Shown here piece by piece: positions 54,005 through 64,000 of a DNA stretch of 64,000 nucleotides. The notes under the pieces are model-generated. The model did not search any database, was not told the origin of the DNA, and saw nothing but the letters and a program-made list of their open reading frames with translations. Within the stretch, counting starts at the first letter, position 1; each line of letters opens with the position of its first letter. A program made the translations under genes and the position numbers. This DNA comes from Omphiscola glabra (lineage: Eukaryota; Mollusca; Gastropoda; Lymnaeidae): positions 12,158,307-12,222,306 of the forward strand of contig OZ024809.1 in assembly GCA_964017045.1 (NCBI GenBank), given 5' to 3'.

Positions 54005-54475
54005 ATACAAGGACCTTCTTCACAATGTTCCCATACAATCACCTTCTTCACAATGCTCCAATACAATCACCTTCTTCACAATGCTCCCATACAATCACCT
54101 GCTTCAAAATGCTTCTATACAATCACTTTCTTCCCAATGCTCCCATACTATCAGGGCCGGCCTTAGTCCATTGCAACCTATGCGGCCGCAATGGGCCCCG
54201 CACTTTCATAGGCCCCGCGCTAATTATTTTCTAATACAAAATCTTAATTTTCACTTATTATCCTTATCCCTATCCAGACTGGGCCCCGCGCAAACCGTTT
54301 CGCATAGGGCCCTGCAATTGTTAGGGCCGGTCCTGCATACAATCACCTTCTTCACAGTGCTCCCATTCAATCATCTTCTTCACAGTGCTCCCATTCAATC
54401 ATCTTCTTCACAGTGCTCCCATACAATCACCTTCTTCCCAGTGTTCCCATACAATCACCTTCTTCACAATGCTCC
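54005..54475 (-). repeat. ~28-bp minisatellite carrying a splice donor
   Basis: On the minus strand the unit is GGGAGCATTGTGAAGAAG|GTGATTGTAT. The exon at 54459-54826 ends GGGAGCATTGTGAAGAAG| with the same donor. About nine copies, split by a MITE at 54152-54335. Confidence 0.88.
54152..54335. mobile_element. hAT-type MITE (CAGGGCCGGCCTTAG / CAGGACCGGCCCTAA)
   Basis: 184 bp inserted in a minisatellite unit. Flanks CATACTAT (54144-54151) and CATACAAT (54336-54343) are the 8-bp duplication, though both also lie in repeat units. The interior has GGGCCCCGC blocks in both orientations. Confidence 0.82.
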
Positions 54476-54826
54476 CACAACCTCTCGACGTATTTCCTGT
54501 CCTCCAGGAGCTCCATCCACTCCGAGACAAAAATGTCCATGCTCGTATTGACTCCTAGCGAGGGGTTCGATGTGGCCCTGTTCGGACCGACGTCATTACG
54601 GGATGTGGTCCCGTCACTGGGAGGCGTGGCCTTCACACTGACATTTGATGTCTCGCCGGGGGTTGTGGTCTTCGCACTGACCTTGGACGTCCGGCTGGGT
54701 GGTGTCGCCTTCACGCTGACCTTTGACATCTGACCTCTTTGATGAATGCCGTCTTGCGTCGCGTTGCGTGTCATCTTGCAGGATCGTTGAATGTTCAAGT
54801 AGCAAGCATCTAGTTCATTCAGCACA
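54459..54826 (-). CDS. Coding exon of an unrecognised Cys- and Thr/Ser-containing protein
   Basis: 368 bases from acceptor TTCTTAATAG (phase 2) to donor GAAG|GTGATT (phase 1). It reads VLNELDACYLNIQRSCKM, then a basic/Thr-rich linker with three copies of a KVSVKATPPS-like repeat (residues ~33-66), then MDIFVSEWMELLEDRKYVER and LWEHCEE. The upstream exon at 55689-55815 joins in phase (AG|T) to give DDCSVLNELDACYLN. Regular C-x7-C spacing suggests a small helical, disulphide-bonded secreted module. I do not recognise the family. Confidence 0.6.
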
Positions 54827-54959
54827 CTATTAAGAAGCATAATAATGAATAAGGTATTTTTCCTGTTCATGTGACACATATACCTGCATTCATATCTGCC
54901 TTTCAGTGGACACACATAGAGGGATTTATATCTCTTCTTTGTGAACACACATACACCTG

Positions 54960-55712
54960 CATTAAAAGCACACATTCATATCTCCCTGTTCCTATAAGTC
55001 ACATTCATATACATACCTTCATTCATATATCCCTATAACTCACATAAATACCTGCATTCACACTTCCCAATAACTCACCTACATACCATCATTTATACCT
55101 CCTTACTTCTGCAACTGACATATATATATGTATCATTTCTCCCTATAGCTGACACACAAACCTGCATTCATATCTCCAAATAACTCACCTACATACCTGC
55201 ATTCCTATATCCCCCTAGCTTACATACATACCGGCATTCATACATCCCTATAACTCACATACATACCTGCAGTTATCTATCCCCATAAGTGACGCATATA
55301 CCCGCAGTCATCTATCCCAATAAGTGACGCACATACCTGCAGTCATCTATCCCCCATAAGTGACGCACATACCTGCAGTCATCTATCCCAATAAGTGACG
55401 CACATACCTGCAGTCATCTATCCCCATAAGTGACGCACATACCTGCAGTCATCTATCCCCATAAGTGACGCACATACCTGCAGTCATCTATCCCCCATAA
55501 GTGACGCACATACCTGCAGTCATCTATCCCCCATAAGTGACGCACATACCTGCAGTCATCTATCCCCATAAGTGACGCACATACCTGCAGTCATCTATCC
55601 CCATAAGTGACGCACATACCCGCAGTCATCAATCCCATAAGTGACGCACATACCTGCAGTCATCTATCCCCATAAGTGACGCACATACCTGCAGTCATCT
55701 ATCCCCATAAGT
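54960..55712 (-). repeat. ~35-bp minisatellite carrying the splice donor of the adjacent exon
   Basis: On the minus strand units read ATAGATGACTGCAG|GTATGTGCGTC then ACTTATGGGG. The exon ends GGGATAGATGACTGCAG| with the same donor. Copies from 55266 to 55712 are nearly identical (~13). From 54960 to 55265 they are longer and strongly diverged, so age increases away from the exon. Confidence 0.92.
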
Positions 55713-55815
55713 GACGCACACCGTATGACGGTGGATTTACAGTCTGTAGAGGACTGGCCCGGGGTTCCCCTCTGGTACGTATCTCCGTGCAGTCTCTCGC
55801 TTTGCCTGTCGTCTG
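55689..55815 (-). CDS. Coding exon upstream of 54459-54826 (STDCKSTVIRCASLMGIDDC)
   Basis: Acceptor CAGAATGTTCAG, phase 1; donor CAG|GTATGT, phase 2; 41 full codons. Starts DDRQSERLHGDTYQRGTPGQ and ends SSTDCKSTVIRCASLMGIDD-C. Joins to the next exon as ...GIDDCSVLNELDACYLNIQ with Cys at regular helical spacing. Signal-peptide exons were not found upstream. Confidence 0.58.
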
Positions 55816-55925
55816 CTGAACATTCTGGTGTTGCTATCAAAGAAACTTTTTTTTTGGAGACATTGTTATTAGTATTTAACGTTTCAACCGATAATTCTAA
55901 TTATTATCTTCCATGAGCCCTTAAT

Positions 55926-56077
55926 CAGAGGCGTAACTGGGTTTTTGGCGCCCTTGGTTAATTTATTTTTTAAATAATAAAAATTTTAAAATTAGAGATT
56001 TAGCGGCGCCCTTTTGAACAGGCGCGGGCCGGCGCCCTTAGCAACTGCCCAAATGCCAAGCCGTTGCTACGCCTCTG
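55926..56077. mobile_element. hAT-type MITE, GCGCCC family, copy 2
   Basis: 152 bp, ends CAGAGGCGTAACTGG and, inverted, CAGAGGCGTAGCAAC. Perfect 8-bp duplication CCCTTAAT at 55918-55925 and 56078-56085. Interior GGCGCCC motifs relate it to the copies at 49882 and 60938. Confidence 0.87.
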
Positions 56078-56089
56078 CCCTTAATTATA

Positions 56090-56880
56090 ATATTAAAGAC
56101 GTTCCAAATTACTGTTTAGCTGTATAACATCATAATAATTTAATGTTGATATACATCATTTTAAATTTAATGTCGCTTTATAACATAACAAGTTAATGTC
56201 ATATATAGAATAATTGAATAATTTCATATAATATTATTTAGGATATATATACTTGAAATGTCCTAAAATGTTTGCTTAAACCATTTCCTACGTCGATGGC
56301 CTGTAAAAATTAGTCTCGATCAACTCTTACTCCACCAGTTAATCTCAAAAAGTTTTAGAGAAACTAAAAAAAGAATTAAGCATTAATTTAGAACCTTAAT
56401 TTAAATTTTGTACTCACATATATACAATCCTAGTATGATGCCGTGCCAAGGGACATAACTATGCATCATTGGTTCTTGTGTATAGAATTACCTTAAATAA
56501 ATTTTAAAAACGTTTCATTCAATGTTTTGTAATATTTTTTGTACATTTCTTAAAAGTTTATTTCCTATAATTCCGTGTCATGCTATTAAAAGTTCATCGT
56601 TGTGTCCTCATCAGAGGCGAATACAGAATGTGGGTTAATAAGTGAGTGGGAAAAAAATCATTTCTGATCTATCTTCGGAAATAAAAATATGAAATTGTAG
56701 AAAGAGGTCAAAAGTATTTCCTCTCAACCAAACAAAGACGCCCCCTACCCCCAACTCCACACCCCTCCCCCCAACAAACCAACGCTCCACCCCACGTGCG
56801 GTCATTTTTCTAGGTTTGTAGCAACCAGTCACAAAATCCATATCACTAAATGGAATCAATCAAAATACTCGCTTACTAGG
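56090..56880. other. AT-rich non-coding interval
   Basis: Nothing recognised apart from short simple sequence. Confidence 0.5.
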
Positions 56881-56886
56881 GGTATT

Positions 56887-57144
56887 CAATTGAAGACCTT
56901 AGTGTTAAAAGTACTTAAGTCACAAAATGCACATTTTGAGATAATCAAGTTCAAATATACTTTTAGTCTATAAAATATGATTATTTTCATTTTTTGTCTT
57001 GTTTAATTAAGGGCCTAATGCACATTTTAATGTGTTCAAATTTCTGCAGTACACTTGGCTAAACTGGGTAAGAAAAGATCACAGTTTAGATTGATTTTGA
57101 CAAAAATGTGACTTAAGTACTTTTAGCACTAAGGTCTTCAATTG
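56887..57144. mobile_element. MITE with ~37-bp terminal inverted repeats
   Basis: Ends CAATTGAAGACCTTAGTGTT (then AAAAGTACTTAAGTCACA) and the inverse at 57105-57144, with few mismatches. About 258 bp with an AT-rich core. No clear target-site duplication, so the superfamily is open. Confidence 0.78.
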
Positions 57145-57149
57145 TTCTC

Positions 57150-58050
57150 CAATGCTATCCTCAAATTGTGTAGTTTAAATGATTAGATTTTGCATTAAAA
57201 ATATTTAAATTCTTTACATTGACAACCCGCACCGCAGAATTCTGTGAGAGTCGCGTTTCGTCTTTAAACAACGTCAGTTTTCTATTCTGCGACTTTGTTT
57301 CTACACAGAGATATGAGGGCAAGGTATACTAAATTATTATCTTTTGTTTCTACGCAGAGACTGAGACGGCAACATTGTGATCAGAGAGAAACTTTTGTCT
57401 TTCAATTTCAAATTATCATTTTTATTTATTTATTTTTTTGGGGTATCGTCTGACGAAGAAGGCATTTATCCGAAACGTCCTTTTAGTTGTTCTTTCCTTT
57501 TTTCAAGCCTAAACATATCTTTTTTCACTATTTACATCACACGAGTTCAAGGCAGTCCCCATCCATTACCTCAGATAAAACAAGATGGGTTTTGACAAAT
57601 TCTCTTTTTTTGAATAATTGGTCACATACAAATTAAAAAAAGAAAAACATACTAATACATACATTTAAATTTGGTGAAATGTTTATCTTGTTCAGAAAAA
57701 GTTTCATTGGATGTTTTTTTTTTTTTGTTTTTTTAAATAAATTTTATTTACTAACAAAAATTAATAAAATGACTTGGTTGTCAAGTCACCTTGTAGATTA
57801 TTACCCAAAAAAACAAAAAAGCACTTGCACTTAACAGACTTAACAGTCAAGGAACCAAATATATTCCTTGAAAAGGCCGCACTTAGCTCCGGAGCGCGGG
57901 GTTGCTAACCCCTGAGTTAGGATGAACATTATGATATATTAACGATAAATTCTGAAAAATGCACTCCATTTTATTATACTACCTTTATACACCCTCCCCG
58001 CTAAACCTATTCTCACCCCCGTAGTCTAACTCTGGTGTTTGAATTATAAC
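57150..58050. other. Non-coding interval
   Basis: Includes CTGACGAAGAAGGC...CCGAAACGTC at 57450-57479 (see findings). No gene. Confidence 0.45.
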
Positions 58051-58057
58051 AACTTAC

Positions 58058-58108
58058 AGAGCCGTGCAGAAATTCAATCTCACAGAAACCACCTTATATT
58101 CCAGACCA
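58058..58108 (-). CDS. Weak exon candidate GLEYKVVSVRLNFCTA
   Basis: T-rich acceptor (GGATGTGACCAG) and strong donor CT|GTAAGT, 51 bases, phase 2 to 2; the only open frame reads GLEYKVVSVRLNFCTA. It could be an upstream exon of the 53-56 kb gene, but the phase does not match the next known exon directly, so at least one exon would be missing. Confidence 0.3.
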
Positions 58109-58119
58109 CTGGTCACATC

Positions 58120-58860
58120 CAAATAACAAAAAATTAACACAGTTGATCGTACCGACAAGAGAAGAATGGTTTTGTGTGCGTGTATTAGTGGAGGGCGGGA
58201 ATAGGGGAGGATTGGAGTAGGGGGGGGGTGTTAATGTCCGATACGCTGCACTCGTCTGTAACATTAGGAAGTGGCGCACGTGTCGTTCAATCATTCGGGC
58301 CAGTTATCCCCCCTTGGAATGGGCTGTGACGAAATAATTATTTTACAACTCTGCTTCCGGTTTACTTCGTAGAATTTTTCTTTCCTTGCATATAACATAA
58401 CATATTTTTATTCCAGCATAACATATCTTTATACTAGCAAAACATATTTGTATACTAACATAGCACATTTTTATACTACATAACATATTTTAACGTTTTT
58501 TAAAACTGAAATAACATTTCTAACGATTTTTATACTAAAATAACATATAGTTAACGTTTTTTAAATCTAATATGACATATTTTATACCAACATAGCAATG
58601 ATGTTTTATATATAGCTTAAGATCCAACTTCACTGTCATCTCATCCTAAAGGTCTGACCATCGTCTCCCAACCAGCTGTAATGCTTCTACATAAAAAAAG
58701 ATCATTTTGATACAGACTCCTCTGATAAATATCTTTTTTTTTTTTTTAAATTTAACTTCATAACATAGAGTCTCGTTTTTACAATTGGTCCCAGTGTTAA
58801 CTCTTATAATTATGGAAATCCCATCTGCGTCTACTTTGTACTGGTCATAGAAATTATTCT
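58120..58860. other. AT-rich interval with a loose ~38-bp repeat
   Basis: Degenerate ACATATTTTTATACTA repeats at 58385-58590. No gene. Confidence 0.5.
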
Positions 58861-59029
58861 TTAACGAAAACATTCTTTAAAAATGAATCAAAATATTTTC
58901 AAAGTCGAATTGTGTAGAAAAATGACTCGCGTGTTGAAATTTAATAAAGTTAAAGTTATCCTAATATTTTTAAAAACTGTTGGAGTAAATTCTAATGTCT
59001 GGTTAATGTTCTGTGTAATTAAATCACAT

Positions 59030-59540
59030 AAGCTCCCTCAGAACTGTTGCAGTACATCAAACGTCTGGTCTATGTTCCGTGTAAGCACAGAATCTCCCTC
59101 AGAACTGTTGCAGTACATCAAATGTCTGGTCTATGTTCCGTGTAAGCGCAGAATCTCCCTCAGAACTGTTGCAGTACATCAAATGTCTGGTCTATGTTCC
59201 GTGTAAGCACAGAATCTCCCTCAGAACTGTTGCAGTACATCAAATGTCTGGTCTATGTTCCGTGTAAGCGCAGAATCTCCCTCAGAACTGTTGCAGTACA
59301 TCAACTGTCTGGTCTATGTTCCGTGTAAGCACAGAATCTCCCTCAGAACTGTTGCAGTACATCAACTGTCTGGTCTATGTTCCGTGTAAGCACAGAATCT
59401 CCCTCAGAACTGTTGCAGTACATCAAATGTCTGGTCTATATGTTCTGTGTAAGCACAGAATCTCCCTCAGAACTGTTGCAGTACATCAAATGTCTGGTCT
59501 ATATGTTCTGTGTAAGCACAGAATCTCCCTCACAACTGTT
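59030..59540. repeat. 61-bp minisatellite, eight copies
   Basis: Unit CTCCCTCAGAACTGTTGCAG, TACATCAAATGTCTGGTCTA, TGTTCCGTGTAAGCACAGAAT. Two last units carry a 2-base insertion (TATATGTTCTG). Confidence 0.94.
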
Positions 59541-59544
59541 GATG

Positions 59545-60220
59545 CTCACACGAGCATGTTGAGAAATGGTTATCAAATAACACATATCATTTTGAATAAC
59601 TGCTGACTGTTACGACCTTTCCACCATGTTACGGCCTCTAAAGTTACAGCCTTCATACGTTACGGCCTACTCTCGTTGTCTAGGGTCTCTTCTCTAGGTC
59701 CATTCAATGACACAATTAAGTCCACAATAATTCCTCATAGTTTCATATATCAGTTCTTTATTCACTTTGTACAAAACGTCGTCCCATCCAGGGTCACTAC
59801 ACAAACATCAAGTCCTCAACAACTCGTATGGAATAAAACTCACGATCTCTATAATCTCCCAGTCTCTATATACAAAATCTCTCGGTCTCTTTAAATCAAT
59901 CTCTCTCTATCTCCCTCTCGACTAACTAACACCCTGACCTTTTATACACGCACTTGTTTATTCATATTTCCCTCTCAACCAATGACCATTCAGCCACAAT
60001 AACACAATTCATAACACAATTCATAACACAACTCATGCACCCAAAAAGTGTTCACACCAACAACAGTGGTTCTCATCAAAACTCTCACCATGTATGGACA
60101 ACCTTTCATACCAACACATCACACTAACTAATCATGTTCACAACACTGACCTTTCAATCTCTTGCTCAATCAAAGGTAACTCGTAAGTTGTATGATAGAG
60201 AAAAGATGTGTTTCTTTGTG
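59545..60220. other. Non-coding interval
   Basis: CTCTCT-rich segment at 59880-59925 and short CATAACACAATT duplications at ~60001-60030. No gene. Confidence 0.45.
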
Positions 60221-60224
60221 GTTT

Positions 60225-60320
60225 TTGTGAGGGTGTGGGGTTGGGTTTTTTGTGGGGGTGTGGGGTTGGGTTTTTTTTTGTGGGGGTGTGGGGTTGGGTT
60301 TTTTGGGGTGGGGTGGTGTA
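60225..60320. repeat. ~29-bp G/T-rich repeat, three copies
   Basis: Unit GTGGGGGTGTGGGGTTGGGT followed by a T run. G-tracts could form quadruplexes. Confidence 0.88.
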
Positions 60321-60424
60321 TTAATCCGAAAAGAGCCAGTTCTTTGTTTTGGCTTCCACTCTATGCCAGTTAAGATCGTGATTTATTTTACAGACCGGAT
60401 CTTTGTTATGAACACTCTGACGGT

Positions 60425-60695
60425 AGAGAGCAAACTGTGGGCTGAACGGTAGACAGCTTGCCTGGGGTGGACTTCAGACAGCACCCTGGGGCGGTAGAGA
60501 TCACCCTGGGGGTGGAAGGCAGAGAGTGCCTGAGTATCCTGGAGTAGAAATCATACTGGGGTTGGTAGAGAGCACCTTTGGGGTAGAAAGCACCCTGGGG
60601 CGATAGATAGCACCATGGGGCGGTGGAGAGCACCCTCGGGGTAGAGACACACTGAGCGGTAGAGAAGAGACTGTGGGTGGTAGAGAGCACAATGG
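60425..60695. repeat. ~20-bp degenerate repeat (GGTAGAGAGCACCCTGGGG)
   Basis: About twelve diverged units. Confidence 0.85.
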
Positions 60696-60937
60696 GCTCA
60701 CTGGCAAGAGGGGGATATTATTATTTACTTTAAAGTGCGACGTGAGAAAATAGATATCAAAATACATGATCTATATATGGATGAGCAGCAGGTTGCTAGT
60801 GATGTTCCTGGACTATGGTGCTAGTCAGCAATGACGCAGCATGTTATGATCACCAATGGGAATGCCACAAATTGTGAACAATAATGTTGCCGAAGATATC
60901 CGTGACACCAAATGATGATAAGTGGCATTATTTACCT

Positions 60938-61407
60938 CAGAGGCGTAGCGAGGGGGGCCAGGGTGCAGAGGCGCCAAAAAGGAGGGTCGCAACGTTACAT
61001 TATAAGTAAACAAGGGTAATAAATTGGTCACAAGATCGGTGCAGCGGCTCAGCAGACGTGTCATCTGATAGCCTACTTATTTTGTCACATTTGCGTGCGT
61101 CAATGGGACAGGATCATCTCAAAGAGGAGCATGGGAAAAAACAGATTTTGATTGCGTTATTGACCAGTTTGCGACAGCGAAATCAAGAAAAATGATTCTT
61201 TTTTAGACTATATATATGTAAACCAGTCTACGACAGCGACTGAGTGTGTCATGTAGTGTAATTTGCTTCTTTACTTTAAATGCAATGTTTTGCTAAAATT
61301 TAAATTGTTTTCCTTATTCAATGTAATAGGACAATGTGATTAAACGGTGTGGGGGCGCCAATTTTATAATGCGTCCCCGGGCGCAAAATATCATAGCTAC
61401 CCCTCTG
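60938..61407. mobile_element. hAT-type element, GCGCC family, long copy
   Basis: 470 bp, ends CAGAGGCGTAGCGAG and, inverted, CAGAGGGGTAGCTAT. Perfect 8-bp duplication ATTTACCT at 60930-60937 and 61408-61415. Longer interior than its relatives at 49882 and 55926, possibly closer to the autonomous parent. No transposase frame. Confidence 0.86.
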
Positions 61408-61419
61408 ATTTACCTGATT

Positions 61420-61940
61420 CGTACTTGAAGGTGGTGATTTTTTTTTTTTTCGTATTTACAAGATTCTCCCGAAGCATGGCCACGGGTACACAGATACGTG
61501 CATTTAGCAAGCGCGTTATCCCTTGACAATTCCATCACGACGGCTCCACCCTCTGCACACGGCGTGTCCACGGCTAGAACTGTCAGTCTTGATCGATGGG
61601 TTCATCAATACCATCCTCATTTCCTCTCATCGTCATCATTTCCTTCGGTCAGGGTGGCTGCATTTGGGGGAAGGGGAGAGGGGTTGTAAAGGATTATGGG
61701 TAAGATTTATCGTGTGACGGTGCGCTAAATAGTTACCATGAAAATGACCACTTGATCAATAGTTAATGTCAGCGAGGGAACTGTATGTTAGGTTTGGTGG
61801 TGGGGAGGGAAGAGGGAGGTAGAATGCAGTCTTTCGCACAGTTATAAAATATAGATGATCACATTCGCCGTTAGAAACTATACAAGACTTAAATGTCTGA
61901 GTTTATTAGAATATAGTATGTGCCAAAAAGAACCAGTAGG
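61420..61940. other. Non-coding interval
   Basis: No gene or element recognised. Confidence 0.5.
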
Positions 61941-61948
61941 CTCTATGG

Positions 61949-62147
61949 CAGTGATTCTCAACCTGTGGGTCGCGACCCCTTTGGGGGTCGAACGACCCTT
62001 TCCCAGGGGGTCGCCTAAGACCATCGGAAAACACATATATACTCTACAGGTATGAAGTAGCAGCAAAATAATGTTGTGACTGGAGGTCGTCACAACATGA
62101 GACACTGTATTAAAGGGTCGCGGCATTAGGAAGGTTGACAACCACTG
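61949..62147 (-). mobile_element. SPIN-like non-autonomous hAT transposon, copy 4 (inverted)
   Basis: 199 bp from CAGTGATTCTCAACCTGTGG to ggttgacaaccactg, same orientation as copy 3. Perfect 8-bp duplication CTCTATGG at 61941-61948 and 62148-62155. Confidence 0.88.
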
Positions 62148-62159
62148 CTCTATGGCATA

Positions 62160-62460
62160 CTAATTTTATTTTTTTTAAAGTTAAGGTTAAGTTTAATTAT
62201 AATAAATTTCATCGCTCAAGTGATTTTTTAAACACAAATCCGACATAGAAAATATTTTGATAAATAAAAAACATTTTCATTAAATTAAAATTTCCATGGA
62301 CCAGATGGTAGACGAAGATGAGGTTTCAGTAATTATAAGTTATAATAATAAGGGATGGAACTGGGACCAACTGTAAAATCCAAGACCATTGGAATACCTT
62401 AGGGTGGGCGAAAGGACCGCTAATTACTAATTACTGTTAATTATCAACACTATGTAATAA
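62160..62460. other. AT-rich non-coding interval
   Basis: Nothing recognised. Confidence 0.5.
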
Positions 62461-62581
62461 GTTATGTGTGTGTGACCACAAATTTGGTATTGCGCCTCGA
62501 GAGGCATTTATTCTGGTGGGGTACGTTGCTGCATCCATATACTGGCATATGTGTAATGGCTGGGGAAGCGCCGCTGTCATC

Positions 62582-62846
62582 CTAACTGCTCCTAGCAGAT
62601 GCCAGGGCAGCCTTGAAGCTTTCGATAGATGTCGAGTTCACGGCGGTATTGTCCAGGTGGTACCAAGCGATTGTGGTGCGTGGGAAGAATGATTGTTTAT
62701 GTTGCACTGTGTTACTCCAAGGCACAGTGAAGCATTTGCTATTGTTCCGGGTGTAATTTCTCATGGGTTTGTCAGAGGTTAAGTCAGTGTTTAGTGAGTG
62801 GTTGGCTCTGATTAATCGACCTGGCTTCTGTGGGGTGAGATAATTG
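62582..62846 (-). mobile_element. LINE ORF2 C-terminal fragment (SFFPRTTIAWYHL type)
   Basis: Minus strand reads YLTPQKPGRLIRANHSLNTD, then MRNYTRNNSKCFTVPW, HKQSFFPRTTIAWYHLDNTA and SIESFKAALASARSS with a stop. SFFPRTxxxWxxL is the CR1/L2/Jockey-type ORF2 terminus. Longer than, and a different subfamily from, the fragment at 34217. 5'-truncated. Confidence 0.82.
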
Positions 62847-62849
62847 TTT

Positions 62850-63410
62850 GGTTAAAATGCAAGGTCTGCGCATCGTGTGTGCTGGTATTTGTTACAATCG
62901 TTGGAAAATTACAGACTATAATTCTTGCATATTATTTATATCTTTTTATAGAAAAAAAAAGTGTGGTTTTGAGGTTGGGGGGGGGGGGGTTGTTAGGTTG
63001 CAGGCGGAACATTTGACTTGGGCTTCTCATTCGATGAATCCTCAAATTTAAACATGATTTTTTTTAAAATAAATTTTAATACAGCTTCGTGCTGGAAAAT
63101 GTGTACATATGGAATGTTACATCAGTTACATTAAATATGACGTTTACAACAAACGAGGTTTTGATAATGTAGATGATCTAAGATAGACAGATCACACTAA
63201 TTCTTACCAAACTTGGTTAAGTAAAAACGGGCAAAAAATTCAAACAACCCAGCACGCCGGGGCAAGGCTGCTAAATTGGGACACTCTATGCTTATGATTG
63301 AACATTGTCTCGCTTACAATGTTAACATTTACATAGTATCATCACTTTGATGACAACTGACTCGACTTTATATGTTTATAATTACTGAGAAATATTTTAA
63401 AAATATGTTA
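62850..63410. other. Non-coding interval
   Basis: G run at 62979-62989; AT-rich. No gene. Confidence 0.5.
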
Positions 63411-63415
63411 ATTAA

Positions 63416-63763
63416 ATGATCCATGCTAGGCGATTTTGTTCTCCAGATATTGTTCGAGGAACTCACGATAGGCAAGCACTCCCAGGGAGGTCAAAAAAGC
63501 GTTACAAAGACTCACCGACAGCGGTACTAAAGGCCTTCAGAATCAACCCTATCGAATGGGTGCGGACAGCCCAGGACAGAGCCAGGTGGAGATCAGCTGT
63601 CAAGAAAGGGTCTCAATCTCATGAAGCCAGTAGGAGAGCCACAGCTGTGACACGCAGACTAGCCCGAAAGAGCAACATTACATCACCGACTACAGCAACT
63701 ATCCACTGCTCGCGGTGTCATTTCGGACTAGCAAGCCACCTACGAACTCATCGTGATGACTAG
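63416..63763 (+). mobile_element. LINE ORF2 C-terminal fragment with zinc-finger end
   Basis: Reads HARRFCSPDIVRGTHDRQAL, PGRSKKRYKDS, INPIEWVRTAQDRARWRSAV and ends IHCSRCHFGLASHLRTHRDD, i.e. the post-RT segment and C2H2-like finger (CSRC...H...H, with the loop shortened) of a LINE family widespread in molluscs and other marine animals. 5'-truncated; the frame is still open for 115 codons, so it is fairly young. Confidence 0.82.
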
Positions 63764-63769
63764 ATGGTT

Positions 63770-64000
63770 CTAATCGATGTTAACGGACGAACAACAACAA
63801 AAAATTGTAAAAAATAATGAAATAAATGAATAGCAGTTTAAAATATTTAGAGTAATAGTATTTTAATTAACACTGATTTTAAAAAATGTAAACAAAATAA
63901 TTTGTATAAATAGAAGTAGATTGCGTGTTTTTAAATGTAAAAAAATAAATCAAAATCAAATGTATTTGTTTACCAAATGTATTTATTTACTTATTTATCT
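63770..64000. other. AT-rich tail of the window
   Basis: Presumed LINE 3' UTR followed by AT-rich sequence with no feature recognised. Confidence 0.45.

Noticed and set aside
62468..62692. 74-codon plus-strand frame
   Set aside because: Antisense to the LINE C-terminal fragment that reads well on the minus strand.

Overview
This is a gene-poor, repeat-dense, AT-rich animal nuclear segment. The clues are introns with GT-AG borders, tens of minisatellites and microsatellites, LINE 3' fragments, and many short hAT-type DNA transposons with 8-bp target-site duplications. I infer a mollusc, most likely a gastropod. The reasons are the expanded kelch-like BTB-BACK genes, a small secreted cysteine-rich gene, and copies of the SPIN hAT element, which is known from pond snail as well as tetrapods. 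The species cannot be named from the sequence.

Layout. 1-465 (-) is the 5' part of a BTB-BACK gene that runs off the window. 0.6-8.7 kb is almost wholly tandem repeats plus a SPIN copy. 9.09-13.71 kb (+) holds a four-exon gene that I assembled from splice sites: signal peptide, dibasic site, then a 12-cysteine VWC-like mature protein (157 aa). 15.75-17.80 kb (-) is an intact 682-aa BTB-BACK-kelch protein. 18-29 kb is repeats and transposon debris, including a 1.7-kb element with long terminal inverted repeats. 29.24-36.98 kb (-) is a second assembled gene with five exons: short cytoplasmic tail, one membrane helix, SEA domain and a ~1,050-residue Ser/Thr-rich tail, i.e. a type II transmembrane mucin-like protein of 1,244 aa. 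37-49 kb is repeats with weak exon candidates on the minus strand. 49.6-58.1 kb (-) contains a series of phase-compatible exons of one or more unrecognised genes, embedded in minisatellites. 58-64 kb is repeats, two hAT-type elements and two LINE 3' ends.

The most unusual property is the position of several minisatellites. In at least four places the repeat unit carries a copy of the adjacent splice acceptor or donor together with exon sequence. In one place it carries the last codons and stop of the kelch-like gene, and in another a 208-bp duplication carries a whole putative terminal exon. The arrays thus look seeded by exon edges and leave rows of decoy splice sites beside real exons.

The genes do not form an operon or pathway. 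The BTB-kelch proteins would be cullin-3 ubiquitin ligase adaptors, and the other two assembled genes are secretory or cell-surface products. Gene models here rest on splice consensus, reading-phase agreement and protein resemblance only; no transcript evidence was available.
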